From: Ophiosphaerella korrae
Taxonomy: Eukaryota; Ascomycota; Dothideomycetes; Pleosporales; Phaeosphaeriaceae
DNA: 64,000 nucleotides
Assembly: GCA_028456385.1 (NCBI GenBank)
Contig: JALNQF010000030.1
Span: 186,001-250,000 of the forward strand
Direction: 5' to 3'
In this document: positions 11,696 to 22,009 of the stretch, in pieces
Numbering within the stretch: the first letter of the stretch is position 1
Layout of the letters: the number at the start of each line of letters is the position of its first letter
Notes under the pieces: generated by a model
Seen by the model: only the letters and a program-made list of their open reading frames with translations
Database searches by the model: none
What the model was told of the DNA's origin: nothing
Position numbers and translations under genes: made by a program

Positions 11696-14600
11696 ATGGA
11701 CGCCATTGTCTGGGATCAATATTACAAACGCTACTGCAATCCGAACCAGGTGCAACACGGCCCACTAAATCTAGCTAAGTTCCGCAAAACGCTACTAGCC
11801 CACTATCCTGGTTCTGCAACCAGCATTCTGGATAGTCTGACACGGTAAACTTAAAATCATCAGCTACTGTATAGATTTGATGAAGCTGACTAGCGGTAGA
11901 TTTGATTCAGAAATGTGCAAGTTGCTGAGTGATTCGTTTCCTGTAGATGACCAGGGTCATTTCAAGGATGCCAACGCTGTTCGTAAAAAGTTAAAGACGA
12001 TGAGGCCAGACCTTGACCCTATTGAGGTTAATAAGAGGGTTACGACGTTTGTTATGGGTTCATATGTATTCGGGCCAAAGCACTAATTCATGTCAGCATC
12101 GAAAAGCAGAAGTTGCCAGCAACCAACAAGCCAGTCACACGATCACAAACTCGCCAAATAACACCACCAACGCCCGCAGAAATATCAGATATGAGGTAAA
12201 TAGTATATGTTTTCTGTTTGTTCTACTTCTGACAGGTTTCAGGCCGAATTCTATTGAAGATTGGGTGCGGGCTGAATACCGAAAACGTCATTGCAACCAA
12301 AGCGGTTGTTTGGTTGGAAAAGTCAATTTGGATAGTCTCCGAGATATTTTGACGAAAATACGGCCTAATGAGGCGCAAGCTATTACTAAATTTATGAAGC
12401 AGTAAGTGTGATCCAGTGCTCCCTGGCGACATAATTCTAACAATTTATAGGCTCAACGTGGAAATATGCGAAGTAAGCATGTCAAGCAGATCGATACCAT
12501 CCTCTGACTAACCAATGCCAGGACATCTGTCGAGAGTTCAGTCTAAATAGCCAAGGTCACTTCAACGATCTTTCAGTCATCCATACCAAGCTATTGATGG
12601 CAAGACCAGATTTAAAGCTGCGTTTGTTGCGGCAAAGGGTTATTGAACAGTAGGTTTGCCAGTCACCTTTAGGGTTGGCCTACCTTTTACTAATGTTCAA
12701 AGACTTCAAAACGACAGGCAATCAGCCGTCAAAGTCCAGAAAGCGTCACCGCTTACGTCTGGCGCAACCGAGGCGACACAGCCGAAGCCGAAACAGCAGC
12801 CATCCGAGATCCAAGAGGCAGCGATGAACCGATCGTTAATGTCATGGATTAATTCACAATACCTCAACAAGGGGTTTCAGCCTCAAGGTTTTATCGGATG
12901 GAAACGCTTCCAAGCAGCACTTGTAGATGCAAAGCCTGATCTTGCACAAGAGATCAAGGAGACTTTAAACTAGTAAGACTCTTTAGAGTTACTGCTTCCT
13001 GATGCTAAGATATTCCAGCCTTCGCCAACCAGGACATGAGTTTAGTCTCAAACACCCAGACGTTGTTACTCGTAGCCGGTCTGCAAATCCTGACCCTAAA
13101 GGGGGCATCAAACTCCCAAAGACACCTCAAACGACCCAACAGCCCATTGAAAATACGATGCATGAAGATAAGCCTTCAATATCACGAGAAGATGCACATG
13201 GTATCATATTTTCAACAGATCTTGACTGTTTAGCTGTGCAAAAAAGTGCTCCATCAGTGAAAGGTCAAAATACCAAGCCGCTAGTGAGCGGCGCAGCTCC
13301 CCAGGCAAATGCACAACAAGAAATTTACTCTAACCTCGTAAACAACAAACTTACATCTCAAATAAAGAGTCTTGCGATGTCAGATATGGTGAGTATATCT
13401 TGTTTTCACGCAATTAATTGTTTGGCTGACCATATTCCAACACAGAGCACAAACGCCAGCACGATAGATTCTGGATCTGGGTTTTCAAGCGTCCACGGAT
13501 CCACAAATGGCATCAATGATGAATGTAAATCACCAGCCTTCAGCTGCCTCGATCATCTCGTCGGCAACAAAGAAAACACCAATGCTACAGACCGTGACAT
13601 AGAGCACGCTCCCCTTCTGTCTGAAAGTGTCATTGCGAAGCATTGGAAGGATCTCGTGCCACAATATGGCTTCCTCGGTATCGACGATCAGGGCATTAAA
13701 ATCTTTCAAAACACGAACGTACCTTTCTCCACTTTCATATGTGGCGTACAAGGCAGCGGCAAGAGTCACACCACAGCATGCATGCTCGAGAACGCGATCA
13801 TTTCCTCTCAGTATACCGGAAACCTCCAAACTCCTGTTTCTGCACTTGTATTTAGCTACAGCGAGTTTGGCAGTTCAGGGGCAGGCTTTACGATCAGTGA
13901 GTCTGCCTTCCTTGCAGCCGCAGGCAACACACTGGCTACTGAGACGGCCAAAAAGGTTACTGTTTTGACCTCATCTTCTAATCCAGGAATCAACAAGTTC
14001 TATGAAGTAATTCCTGGTGTCAAGGTCAAACCGTTCAAGATCAGGGCGGACTCGCTCGACATCAACACCTTAAAGACTCTCATGGCAGTCAGTGAGAAGT
14101 CGGAAGTGCCGCTGTATATGGCTAAAGTGGAAAGCATCCTGCGCACCATGGCAACCAGCAGCGAAAGTGGTGCTTTTGATTATCATCTCTTTAAGCACAA
14201 GCTTAAGTTGGAGGACTTTAATCCAGTACAAACCACCATGCTTGAAATGCGCTTGGACCTTCTGGAGTCTTTCTTGGATCTAAGCGGCGACGCCCCCAAA
14301 CCGACATTCGAACCTGGAGAAATTACAATCATCGATATGAGCGACCCATTTGTCTCTCCGGGGACGGCTTGTGTCCTATTCAAGGTGTGCCTCGAGCGCT
14401 TCATGCAGTCCTCAGCACCAAGCAAAATGGTAGTCCTCGATGAAGCACATAAAGTAAGACATTCTTTCTGATGCAATACATCTACTAACATATATATAGT
14501 ACATGCATGATACCCCAGGCTCAAAATTGCTTACGAACTATCTCGCGACGCTTGTACGCTTGCAACGCCACAAGGGCGCCCGTGTGATCATCTCCACGCA

Positions 14601-14898
14601 AGAGCCTACTATCTCGAACGAGCTTATCTCTCTTTGTTCTGTCACCATCGCCCACTTCTTCACAAGCCCTACTTGGCACGCCGCTCTCAAGAAGCATGTC
14701 AGCACCACTACCAGCGATGAAGAAAACATGCTACAGATCAAATCTCTCCGGACGGGAGAAGCAATGGTATATAGTCCGAACGCAATGCTTGGCTGGGCCG
14801 ATGACGGTAGCTCGATGAAAGCTCCAAATCGCTGGTTCAAGATGCATATTCGTAAGAGGATCACTAAAGACGGCGGAGAATCCATCATGGCAGTCTAG
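11696..14898 (+). CDS. HerA/FtsK-superfamily P-loop ATPase with alternating N-terminal modules
   Basis: Ten exons assemble in frame to 916 aa: 11696-11844, 11900-12046, 12097-12195, 12243-12401, 12451-12472, 12522-12649, 12703-12972, 13019-13388, 13446-14453, 14500-14898. An in-frame ATG at 11678 would add six residues, and the acceptor of the first intron could be 11893 instead of 11899. The C-terminal half is a RecA-fold ATPase. Walker A is GVQGSGKSH (about residue 548); a HerA-like strand EITIIDMSDPF precedes Walker B MVVLDEAHK (about 776-784). Then come LVRLQRHKGARVIISTQEPT and the helix-rich end typical of HerA/VirB4-type hexameric pumps. The N-terminal 370 residues contain five degenerate modules of about 45-50 aa, separated by short linkers. 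Relatives in prokaryotes translocate DNA with nucleases such as NurA. No nuclease gene is adjacent here, and the role in fungi is unknown to me. Confidence 0.8.
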
Positions 14899-15127
14899 AA
14901 GCTTGCCAACATGGGTACTACACGTATGGGAATCGCTTGGCGTTGGGTATTGCTTAAGAATGGAAATGGATTCATCTTCTTATAATAGTTTACACACCCT
15001 ATACCCCGGCGCAAATCCGCCACTATCTACAAAGAGTTGGATTTGCAATGATCCAATTCACTATCCGGCATGCACCCAATTTTCGTGACACACTTTTATA
15101 AGCGGTCCTTCAGCCCCACCTCCCTCC

Positions 15128-16024
15128 TCACATCAACACCTTCCCAAACGCCTCCCCCAACCCCCTCTCAACAAGCCACTCCTCCACCGCCCTCATATCC
15201 CCCCGATTCACCCTCTGCCCGCGCCTCTCCCCCACCACATCCGTAATCTCCGCCATATCCCCAAACACGCGCTGCACGCCCTCCTCCTCGCGGAACCGCT
15301 CGCTAACCTTCTTGTGGTGCGCGGGGATATCGCCCCAGCTCTCCGTCTTGATAAACTTCATGTAGTCGTCGATGCGCTGGGATGCGCCTTCCACGCAGAG
15401 TAGGCCGGGCTTTCCTGCGTACAGGAAGCCTGTTAGCGCGTGTGTGGGCGCGTGCGTGATGAGGTCGGTGCGCTTAGAGCGCGTGGAGATGGAGGGGAAG
15501 TAGAACCAGACGCGGACGAGGGGGTGCGGTGGCGGCTCCGGTAGATCGGTCTTTGGATCTGGAGCTATGGTTGAGGCGAGGTGCTGTGTTGCTGCGTCTT
15601 TGATGTGCTCGATTGTGCTGAGGAGGTCTTCTTCCGCGGGGAGCGCGGCTGTTAGTTGGGTGGTGGATGCTTTGCTGAGCCAGGAGGGTTGGCGGATGCG
15701 GACTTTGAAATTTGGTGGGTCCGCTGGTGGGGCGGGGGTGTGGTATGTGAAGGATGCCGTGAGGTCGAGGTGGAGTGTTTTGGATTCTGGGGTGGTGTTT
15801 ATGGGGATTTGGAGGAGGATTGATACGGATGGTGCGAGTTCGAAATGAGTTTCTGAATTGTTTTCTGGTAGGGCTCGTAATGCGTGGATTGTCTTTTGTG
15901 ATTCCGCCTCAAGTGTAAATTCTTCGGGGTACATTGCGGACAGTAAGTCTATTTGACCGAGTTGCAACTCGATTAGTTCTTGGGGTAATAATTTCCATGT
16001 TGCCTCTTTGCTCATTGTGTTCAA
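15128..16024 (-). CDS. RWD domain plus DUF1115 protein (RWDD2-like)
   Basis: A single-exon gene of 298 aa. Residues 15-125 resemble an RWD domain: LIELQLGQIDLLSAMYPEEF is the typical opening helix-strand with the YPEE-type turn. The C-terminal half (VRVWFYFPSISTRSKRTDLI, LTGFLYAGKPGLLCVEG, IDDYMKFIKTESWGDIPAHH) matches the DUF1115 domain seen in RWDD2 proteins and in the C-terminus of the splicing factor Prp3. The animal RWDD2 proteins share this architecture and have no firm biochemical function. The protein looks cytosolic or nuclear, without signal or membrane segments. The 3' part is strikingly C/T-rich on the + strand, reflecting G/A-rich codons in the gene. Confidence 0.8.
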   Translation of the reverse strand: MNTMSKEATWKLLPQELIELQLGQIDLLSAMYPEEFTLEAESQKTIHALRALPENNSETHFELAPSVSILLQIPINTTPESKTLHLDLTASFTYHTPAPPADPPNFKVRIRQPSWLSKASTTQLTAALPAEEDLLSTIEHIKDAATQHLASTIAPDPKTDLPEPPPHPLVRVWFYFPSISTRSKRTDLITHAPTHALTGFLYAGKPGLLCVEGASQRIDDYMKFIKTESWGDIPAHHKKVSERFREEEGVQRVFGDMAEITDVVGERRGQRVNRGDMRAVEEWLVERGLGEAFGKVLM

Positions 16025-16178
16025 ATATATCTAACCTGGTAGAACGAGTGTTAGTATGATTGGTGCTATCACGGGACAGGAGCTTGAGATTTTCGGTTAG
16101 ATTAAATACACTAGCCACATTAATTCAAGCCACGAACGCCACATGTTTCCTTGTGGTTTGATCCATTATCATTCCAAA

Positions 16179-16292
16179 AATAGTAGATAGAGAGCTAAGG
16201 GAAGGAGATTCGAGGATATAGTAGCCTCTAGGCAGCCGCCTAGCTCCTATAGCCTCGAATCTCCTTCCCTTAGTTAGCTCTCTATCTACTAT
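16179..16292. repeat. 114-nt near-perfect foldback (palindromic) repeat
   Basis: The left arm (16179-16215) and the right arm (16252-16292) are reverse complements except for a four-base CTAA insertion in the right arm. The 36 nt between them is itself largely palindromic, with CTAGGC ... GCCTAG around a four-base loop. The whole segment could form one long hairpin. It sits in the promoter-side gap upstream of the RWD gene and just downstream of the 341-aa gene. It is probably a MITE-like or foldback-element remnant; clear target-site duplications were not found. Confidence 0.75.
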
Positions 16293-16596
16293 TCGCTCTC
16301 TTTTCAATCAACTAGTTGTTGCACCTCCTAAAGTATATCTTGCGTGAAGTCTACCTTGCACCTAGGCACTAGTGAAAGACCTAGGCTGCCAAGAGCTACC
16401 AAAGGTAGGGCGAAAACCTAGGGATAGCTACCAAGCCGAAGAGGGAGCCTAACTTGCTTACAGCCGGACCGAAGACCATGTTCAGATGACCAAGCAGGTC
16501 ATTCAGGTGGGGTCATCTCTTTTTTCTGACCCGCTTCCTGCGCCTGCCCTGATCTTGGTTGATTTCATGTTTGCCATTCGGTTCTTCCTTGCTCTC
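16293..16596. other. Intergenic with CCTAGG-rich sequence
   Basis: The 300 bp after the foldback repeat contains several short palindromic CCTAGG-type elements (around 16361, 16381 and 16417) and no open frame of note. It may be more of the same repeat family. Confidence 0.3.
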
Positions 16597-17622
16597 CTAA
16601 ACCTTCCCAGCATCCTCACACTGCCCAGCCTTCTGTGCGGCAAGAAACCTGGTTTCATACGCAACTTGCACCTCGTCCATCTTGGCCCACATACGCACTC
16701 GATGCGGCGTAACATCGATGATGTGAAAGCACAAGCACCAGTGGTGCTTATCCACGGCCCAATTTCCCCTCGGCAACCACTCGAAGACCGTCACCGAATC
16801 CACGGCCTTCCATCCCAGCTCCCTCTTGTGCTGGCCTAGGAGCCACACAGTGCCACGCCCGTTGGGCGTGCTTAGCAACGCTTTGCCTTCGTCGCTATCC
16901 ATGCTCCAAGTGAGGCCGTCAGCGTCGGGCAGCCATTCTGCGTCTTTGCTAGTCTCGTCACGATGCATCTGCAACACGTGGTTGATTATGGCTATCGTTG
17001 ACGGGTTCTCGATCAGAGCAGAGACGACAGCTTGTGTGTTGTTGGGCTGTCCGTCGAATTGTGGGTCAGTCCACTGCAAGAATGCAACATCTGACCAATG
17101 CTTTAGATCAGGAGGATTGATTTTGCCCTTCTTGTTCTTCCACATCTTATACGCCGGGCTATAGGCCTGTTGGACGATCAATACGCCGTTCTCGCGGTCT
17201 ATGACGCTTTGGTATAACGCACGCGAAGGCTTGTACTCGATGCCAAAATAGTTGGTCTTTTTGTTGTGGATGTGTGTGATCCTTGCGGCAGTTGGCTTCC
17301 CTGTGTTGTTGAAGTTTTTTTCTTTCCGAGCCCGGGCTTCATCCTCGCGGCTCAGGGGCGGCACTGCGAAAGGCAGACCAATATCATACAGGGTCCGGGC
17401 CTTCCAGCTGTTGGATGCAAAGTATTCGGTGTAATCATTCGACTGACTGTATCCCCATTTCTCTAAGCAGTTCACCGAAGTGAACGTGCTGGCAGCTGAA
17501 GCCGCTGGTGGGACCAGCATTTGACCTGCCTCTTCATCACCCAATCTCATCAGTGACAATAGGTGCCAACCCATGTCCCTCGCTTCCTTGAACGTTTGAA
17601 TCTTCTTAAAAATTGCAGTCAT
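16597..17622 (-). CDS. Unrecognised 341-aa protein
   Basis: This is an intact single open frame starting with ATG at 17622. It has normal amino-acid composition and many Trp residues (for example LTWSMDSDEGKALLS and TVFEWLPRGNWAVDKHHW), suggesting a folded domain rather than a chance frame. No signal peptide, membrane helix, zinc site or P-loop is visible. I do not recognise the family. It lies tail-to-tail with nothing and head-adjacent to the 3' end of the ligase-like gene (170-bp gap, same strand), but no functional link can be claimed. Confidence 0.65.
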   Translation of the reverse strand: MTAIFKKIQTFKEARDMGWHLLSLMRLGDEEAGQMLVPPAASAASTFTSVNCLEKWGYSQSNDYTEYFASNSWKARTLYDIGLPFAVPPLSREDEARARKEKNFNNTGKPTAARITHIHNKKTNYFGIEYKPSRALYQSVIDRENGVLIVQQAYSPAYKMWKNKKGKINPPDLKHWSDVAFLQWTDPQFDGQPNNTQAVVSALIENPSTIAIINHVLQMHRDETSKDAEWLPDADGLTWSMDSDEGKALLSTPNGRGTVWLLGQHKRELGWKAVDSVTVFEWLPRGNWAVDKHHWCLCFHIIDVTPHRVRMWAKMDEVQVAYETRFLAAQKAGQCEDAGKV

Positions 17623-17972
17623 CTTTTCATTTCATGTGAGAACGATAGGATTGAAAATCTATCAGCAGAGTAATTTTTTCAAACGATTTATCTAGTTGGG
17701 ATTGGAAGCTATAGAGGCTGAGGATGCGGAACTGTAGTAGTAAATTAACTTTAAATACTTACAGCAGCCATTCAGCCGGCTCCCCGTGAAATCACATAGC
17801 TGTCTCTCTTTTCACAAGTACAGCATGTATCGACAGTGAGCCAAGCGTCTGCCTGCTGCCCAGGACTATCATGCGCTCCAGATATAAGCATTGTGCTAGT
17901 ATGCCGTGCATAGGGGGGAATGGTGGCGCATTTGAAGATGAGGTGGCAACAATGTTCGATGTAGTCACAGTG

Positions 17973-20674
17973 TCAGTGTCGACAACACTCCGAATGGTAG
18001 AATCGAGACCAAAGGAGAGGCTGCACCAGCTGCGTTTGCTGTTGGCTATGATTCTCCTGGAGTTCAGCATGTACTCTTACTTTTAGTCCTTCATTAGCAT
18101 ATATATGAATAGTGTCGTTTTGCGAGTCGAAATCGAAAGACCCCAAGTTTCGGTTTCTGCCCACCTTATCAAGGGGGCTGAGGATTTTGCGTCGTTTGGT
18201 GGTTGGAGGACTGATGGCTGCTGTGAAACTGCGTTTTAGAGTCATCGGCGCCACTTTTCCTGCTATGGATAGAGGTGATTTAGATGGTTCTGTCGATGGA
18301 GGAGTGGGTAGAGATGTCGTGGCTAGGCGTTCAGATGTAGCTTCACGGACAAGGATGCGGCACTCGCGAGATGCTCTGACACCTTTGCATTGTGTGCTTC
18401 CTGCTTCTGAGCACTGTGTCGTTGTTATTGAAGTGTCAGCCTGCTGTTGTGTCTCATCCACCACTGTATCACTCGATTGAATAGATGTCACATGAATCGT
18501 TTGAGTTACCGTCATTTGTGGTGTCTCTTGTGTTGTGCGCGGAGTAGTCTGCTGCGTCGTTTGCGCAGTGTCATCAGTCGTTACGCTTACTTGGGAGCTG
18601 CCAATTTCTTTGGCATACTTCTTTGCTAGAAATGCGACGTCTCGTGCATGTCCATCGGCAGGCTTCTCAGCATCAGGCATACCCCACTTCTCGTTAGCCA
18701 TGCGCTTTAGGTCGTCTAAGGAGACACAGTCTTCCCAGTCCTGTCGTGATGAAGTTTCTTTATGTGAGGGTGGCGCAACATCTCGAAGGTCTCGTTCGGG
18801 AGCTTCTCGAAGCCACCGCCTAGGATCTCAGCAACAAAAGGCTGCTTGAAGACTACAGTCATGCGCCGTTCAAGTCCACTGGAGTATTCGATTTCGAATA
18901 CATTGTTTGGGCCACTGCGACGCACCGCTGTTTGTTGAAAATAACCCTGGATGTTCAGATACTTTACGTCAGATTTGGGAATGCACGTGTCGAGTCCCAA
19001 AACTGCAACAATCTTGAATCTTGGTTGTGCTCCAATACCCTGGGCGGCGTTTTTGTTCGTGCAACATCCTAAATAAAAGTGGGTCCAGTGTAAAGGTCTC
19101 AGATCACTCTGCGGTGCAACCTGCGCATCGAAGCTGGCACCAATCACAGCAAAGTCGCCAAAATCTCGCTCACCACCCATGTCCCCCAGGTAATCCTTCT
19201 TAATCTTTACAAAAAAGTTTGCTTGCCCATGGTACTGCTCCGTCAGCAACGGGAAGTACGGCGCATGCAGCGGCTTTAGGACGAGGCCCTCTTGGCGGTT
19301 TGCAAGGGCCCGGGCGAATGTCTGTTTAAGGTCTTCTATGCCGCCCCCTGTCTTGAAATCCAACAAGGTCCATTCGGATCGCATTGATCGGCCAGGGACG
19401 GAACAGACGAGCTCACGCAGGATTTTGCGTCGATCCTGGAGGCAGTGACGTAGGATGGGCTGATTATCTACAACGAGGACGTCGAAGAAGACGATCATAA
19501 GATGTTCCCATGCGTGCGGTAGCGAGTCCTGCCCTGTACTAAGGAAGGAGCCCGAGCGAGAGATGTGCTTGCGAATCTTCGAGAAAGGCAGAATTTTCTT
19601 TTCGTGGTCGCTGTAGACCACCATCTCCCCAAGTACGATGCATTTCGCTTTGAACAGACAATCAGGGCGGCCCATACGCAAGGCTTTTCGGATGGTTGAA
19701 TGCAACATTTTGCGGTCTGCGGTCGCGTCTTTGCCGTTCTTGGAGAAAATCTTGATAGTGTTCGGAGCTTGATCCATATCAACATGGATCTCACAATATT
19801 CTCCGTCATACTTTATTTCGCTGGCCCAAGCACGATTTCCAAGGAGGCGAAAGCAATACTCGAAAGACCAAGCCTTGTAAAACGTCGGACGACCCACTTT
19901 GACTCCAACAATTGCATTAAGCTTCTGTGCGGCTTCAATGCGCAGAGCACTTTCCTCCGACTGAGCGGGGGCGGCCGGATACGTGCTGAGCTCGCCCCTT
20001 AGCATGCTGAATACTGCATCGAAATCGTTCTGAAACATGAGTAAATCTGGGAGGAGGAAATGGTACTGCCCACACACATGACGTTCGTCCAATTCAATTG
20101 TTGAGTGATTCCGTAGTATGAGTCGAACTAGCCATTTGGCTTCCCATGACTCTAGCCGGACCAAGATATTCTTCAACTCTGTATCGGTGTTGGTGTACCA
20201 GTCCCGTTGCTTGCGGATCACCGCATCCGAGAATCGGTACTTTGCTGCTAGCTGGACTAGTAGCCGGTCTATTCGCACGATTGGAATGTTACGCTTCGTC
20301 TGAAAAGTGCCATCCCATGCAGCCATGGCCCGCTCGGTGTAAGCACCTAAATCTCCGACCTTGCCTGTCTTCCAGCCATCGAAAAGGGCCTTTTGGCCAT
20401 GACCAAAGTCAAGTAGAGCGGCGAGTTTCTTCGCAAGGAGAGGTGTCTGGAGGCCATAGACGCGGTCCTTTCGCCGATGTGGAAAGAGCGCTGATAGGAC
20501 AGCGCCTCCATCTATTAGGGGATCATCGAGATCTTTCCGTTGGTTAGTGAACCAATCCTTTGTAATCTCACGAATTTTGTCCTTCTCTTGCTTTGGAGGT
20601 AATCGTGGTTGCCGTATAGTTATGTTCTCGACACTTTGCAGGAAGCTGCAAATAGCACCAAAAGTAATAGTCAT
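17973..20674 (-). CDS. ATP-dependent DNA ligase-like protein with a one-base frameshift
   Basis: Two abutting frames (20674-18716 and the frame containing 18701-17973) form one protein of about 890 aa. The first holds a DNA_ligase_A_N-like helical domain and a full nucleotidyltransferase domain: motif I EIKYDGEYCEIHV (Lys288), motif III VLGEMVVYSD, motif IIIa VFFDVLVVD, motif IV ANRQEGLVLKP and motif V FFVKIKKDYLGDMG. Near 18740 one base is missing. Restoring it lets KKLHHDRT run into WEDCVSLDDLKRMANEKW, as in related fungal proteins. The second part is a Thr/Ser-rich tail with a basic TTKRRKILSPL patch, possibly a nuclear signal. Motif I reads KxDGxY where canonical ligases have KxDGxR. The family is the fungal ligase IV-like group of unknown role. 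The 3' end is unresolved: a protein-like frame at 18070-17792 could be the true C-terminus. Confidence 0.7.
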
Positions 20675-21226
20675 TAAAGAGGACAGTAATGTATACCAGA
20701 AAGTCGATGTTCAAGGACTGGAGAAGCTTGTGTGCTGTTTGCTGGAAAGAAACATTATCACAAGGAAACCGTGTGTTTTTGATAGCAAGCCGAGCATAGA
20801 GCACCTCAATAACCGAAAGATTATCTTGTCCAACAAGATTGCTTCGCTATGTAAGAGATGAAGTGTGCCAAACCGAGGTGAGAGCGCTTGACGAGAAAGA
20901 TATGCATGCGAACGATGAGAGACAAGACAACCAAAGGAAATTCAAACTTACAAGGCCTCGACGCGTCAAAGAAGCGTGGTGAGGCATGTGAAATTGGCAG
21001 AACGCGCTAATGCACGACGTCACGAGCTTGTGCGCGATACCCAAAGTAGGCATGGCCAACGTCTATCCACACAGGTTCACCTACCACCTCACCACAAGTC
21101 TTCAAGATATCTTACTATACAGCCTTGAAACCTGTTGTTAATTGATGGAGAGAAAAAAAAGAACAATAGCTCATACCATATCTAAAACTGATTTAGCGCT
21201 AACACCATCCAATATAGGTACTCACC
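20675..21226. other. Divergent intergenic region
   Basis: This 550-bp gap lies between the ligase-like gene (-) and the DUF1295 gene (+) and is likely to hold both promoters. Short frames at 20547-20861 (+) and 20847-21059 (-) show no motif and are not considered genes. Confidence 0.4.
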
Positions 21227-22009
21227 ATGCCACCACCCTCCAACCCCGCCTCCAAACCCAAGCACGACATCATCCGCCGCGGCTCCACAGCACCCACCCC
21301 TTTCAGCCGAGCAACCTTCATCCTCCTCCGCTCCCTCTCCCCCCTCCTTCAACACACCATCCTAACGCACAACTACGGCGCCCCCCTCCTCCACCGCCTC
21401 GGCCTCTCAACCCTCCGCCCCGGCCCACCCACCCCGCACACCTCCCTATCCCCCTACCGGCTCGTCCTCGTCAGCATGTCCCTCGGGGCCGCGCTCAAGC
21501 ACGCGGTATGGGCAGCGTATATTGGCAACGAGCCAATTACGCTGGGGGCCGCGGGGCTGATAGCGGGGCTGGCGGGGGTGTTGGATAGCGTGAATAGCTA
21601 TGCGTTTATGCTGCGGGCGACGTCGGCGTCTGTGGGGGGCGAGTTTCCGCAGGGGGCGTTGGTGCTTGGGGGTGCGTTGTATGTTGTGGGGATTGCGGTA
21701 GAGCTTGGGAGCGAGGTGCAACGCAAGTGGTTTAAGGAGAGGGAGGGGAACGAGGGGGAGGTGTGCGCGCGGGGGTTGTGGGGGCTTGCGAGGCACGTGA
21801 ATTATGGGGGGTATGTGCTGTGGAGGACGGGGTATGCGATGGCGGGAGGCGGGTATGTGTTTGGGGCTGTGAATGCGGTGTGGTGGATGTGGGATTTTGC
21901 GAATAGGGCGGTGCCAGAATTGGATGCGTATTGTGCGGAGAGGTATGGGGGCGCGTGGGAGAGGTTCAAGATTGATACGCCGTACTGTCTTGTGCCGTTT
22001 GTGTACTGA
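21227..22009 (+). CDS. DUF1295/steroid 5-alpha-reductase-like membrane protein
   Basis: A single exon of 260 aa starting at the ATG at 21227. The protein is strongly hydrophobic with about five or six membrane helices. Its C-terminal third, GLARHVNYGGYVLWRTGYAM followed by YCAERYGGAWERFKIDTPY, matches the DUF1295 / isoprenylcysteine methyltransferase-like fold, in which such residues bind NADPH or S-adenosylmethionine. Fungal members are ER-membrane proteins, mostly uncharacterised; a reductase or methyltransferase activity on a lipid is likely but not shown. The gene changes composition midway: the first 250 bp are C-rich and the rest G-rich, so long false open frames occur on both strands. 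Confidence 0.85.
   Translation: MPPPSNPASKPKHDIIRRGSTAPTPFSRATFILLRSLSPLLQHTILTHNYGAPLLHRLGLSTLRPGPPTPHTSLSPYRLVLVSMSLGAALKHAVWAAYIGNEPITLGAAGLIAGLAGVLDSVNSYAFMLRATSASVGGEFPQGALVLGGALYVVGIAVELGSEVQRKWFKEREGNEGEVCARGLWGLARHVNYGGYVLWRTGYAMAGGGYVFGAVNAVWWMWDFANRAVPELDAYCAERYGGAWERFKIDTPYCLVPFVY

Noticed and set aside
21142..21796. Alternative frames over the DUF1295 gene (Pro-rich +, His-rich -)
   Set aside because: They are low-complexity shadows; the 21227 frame has clear membrane helices and family motifs.
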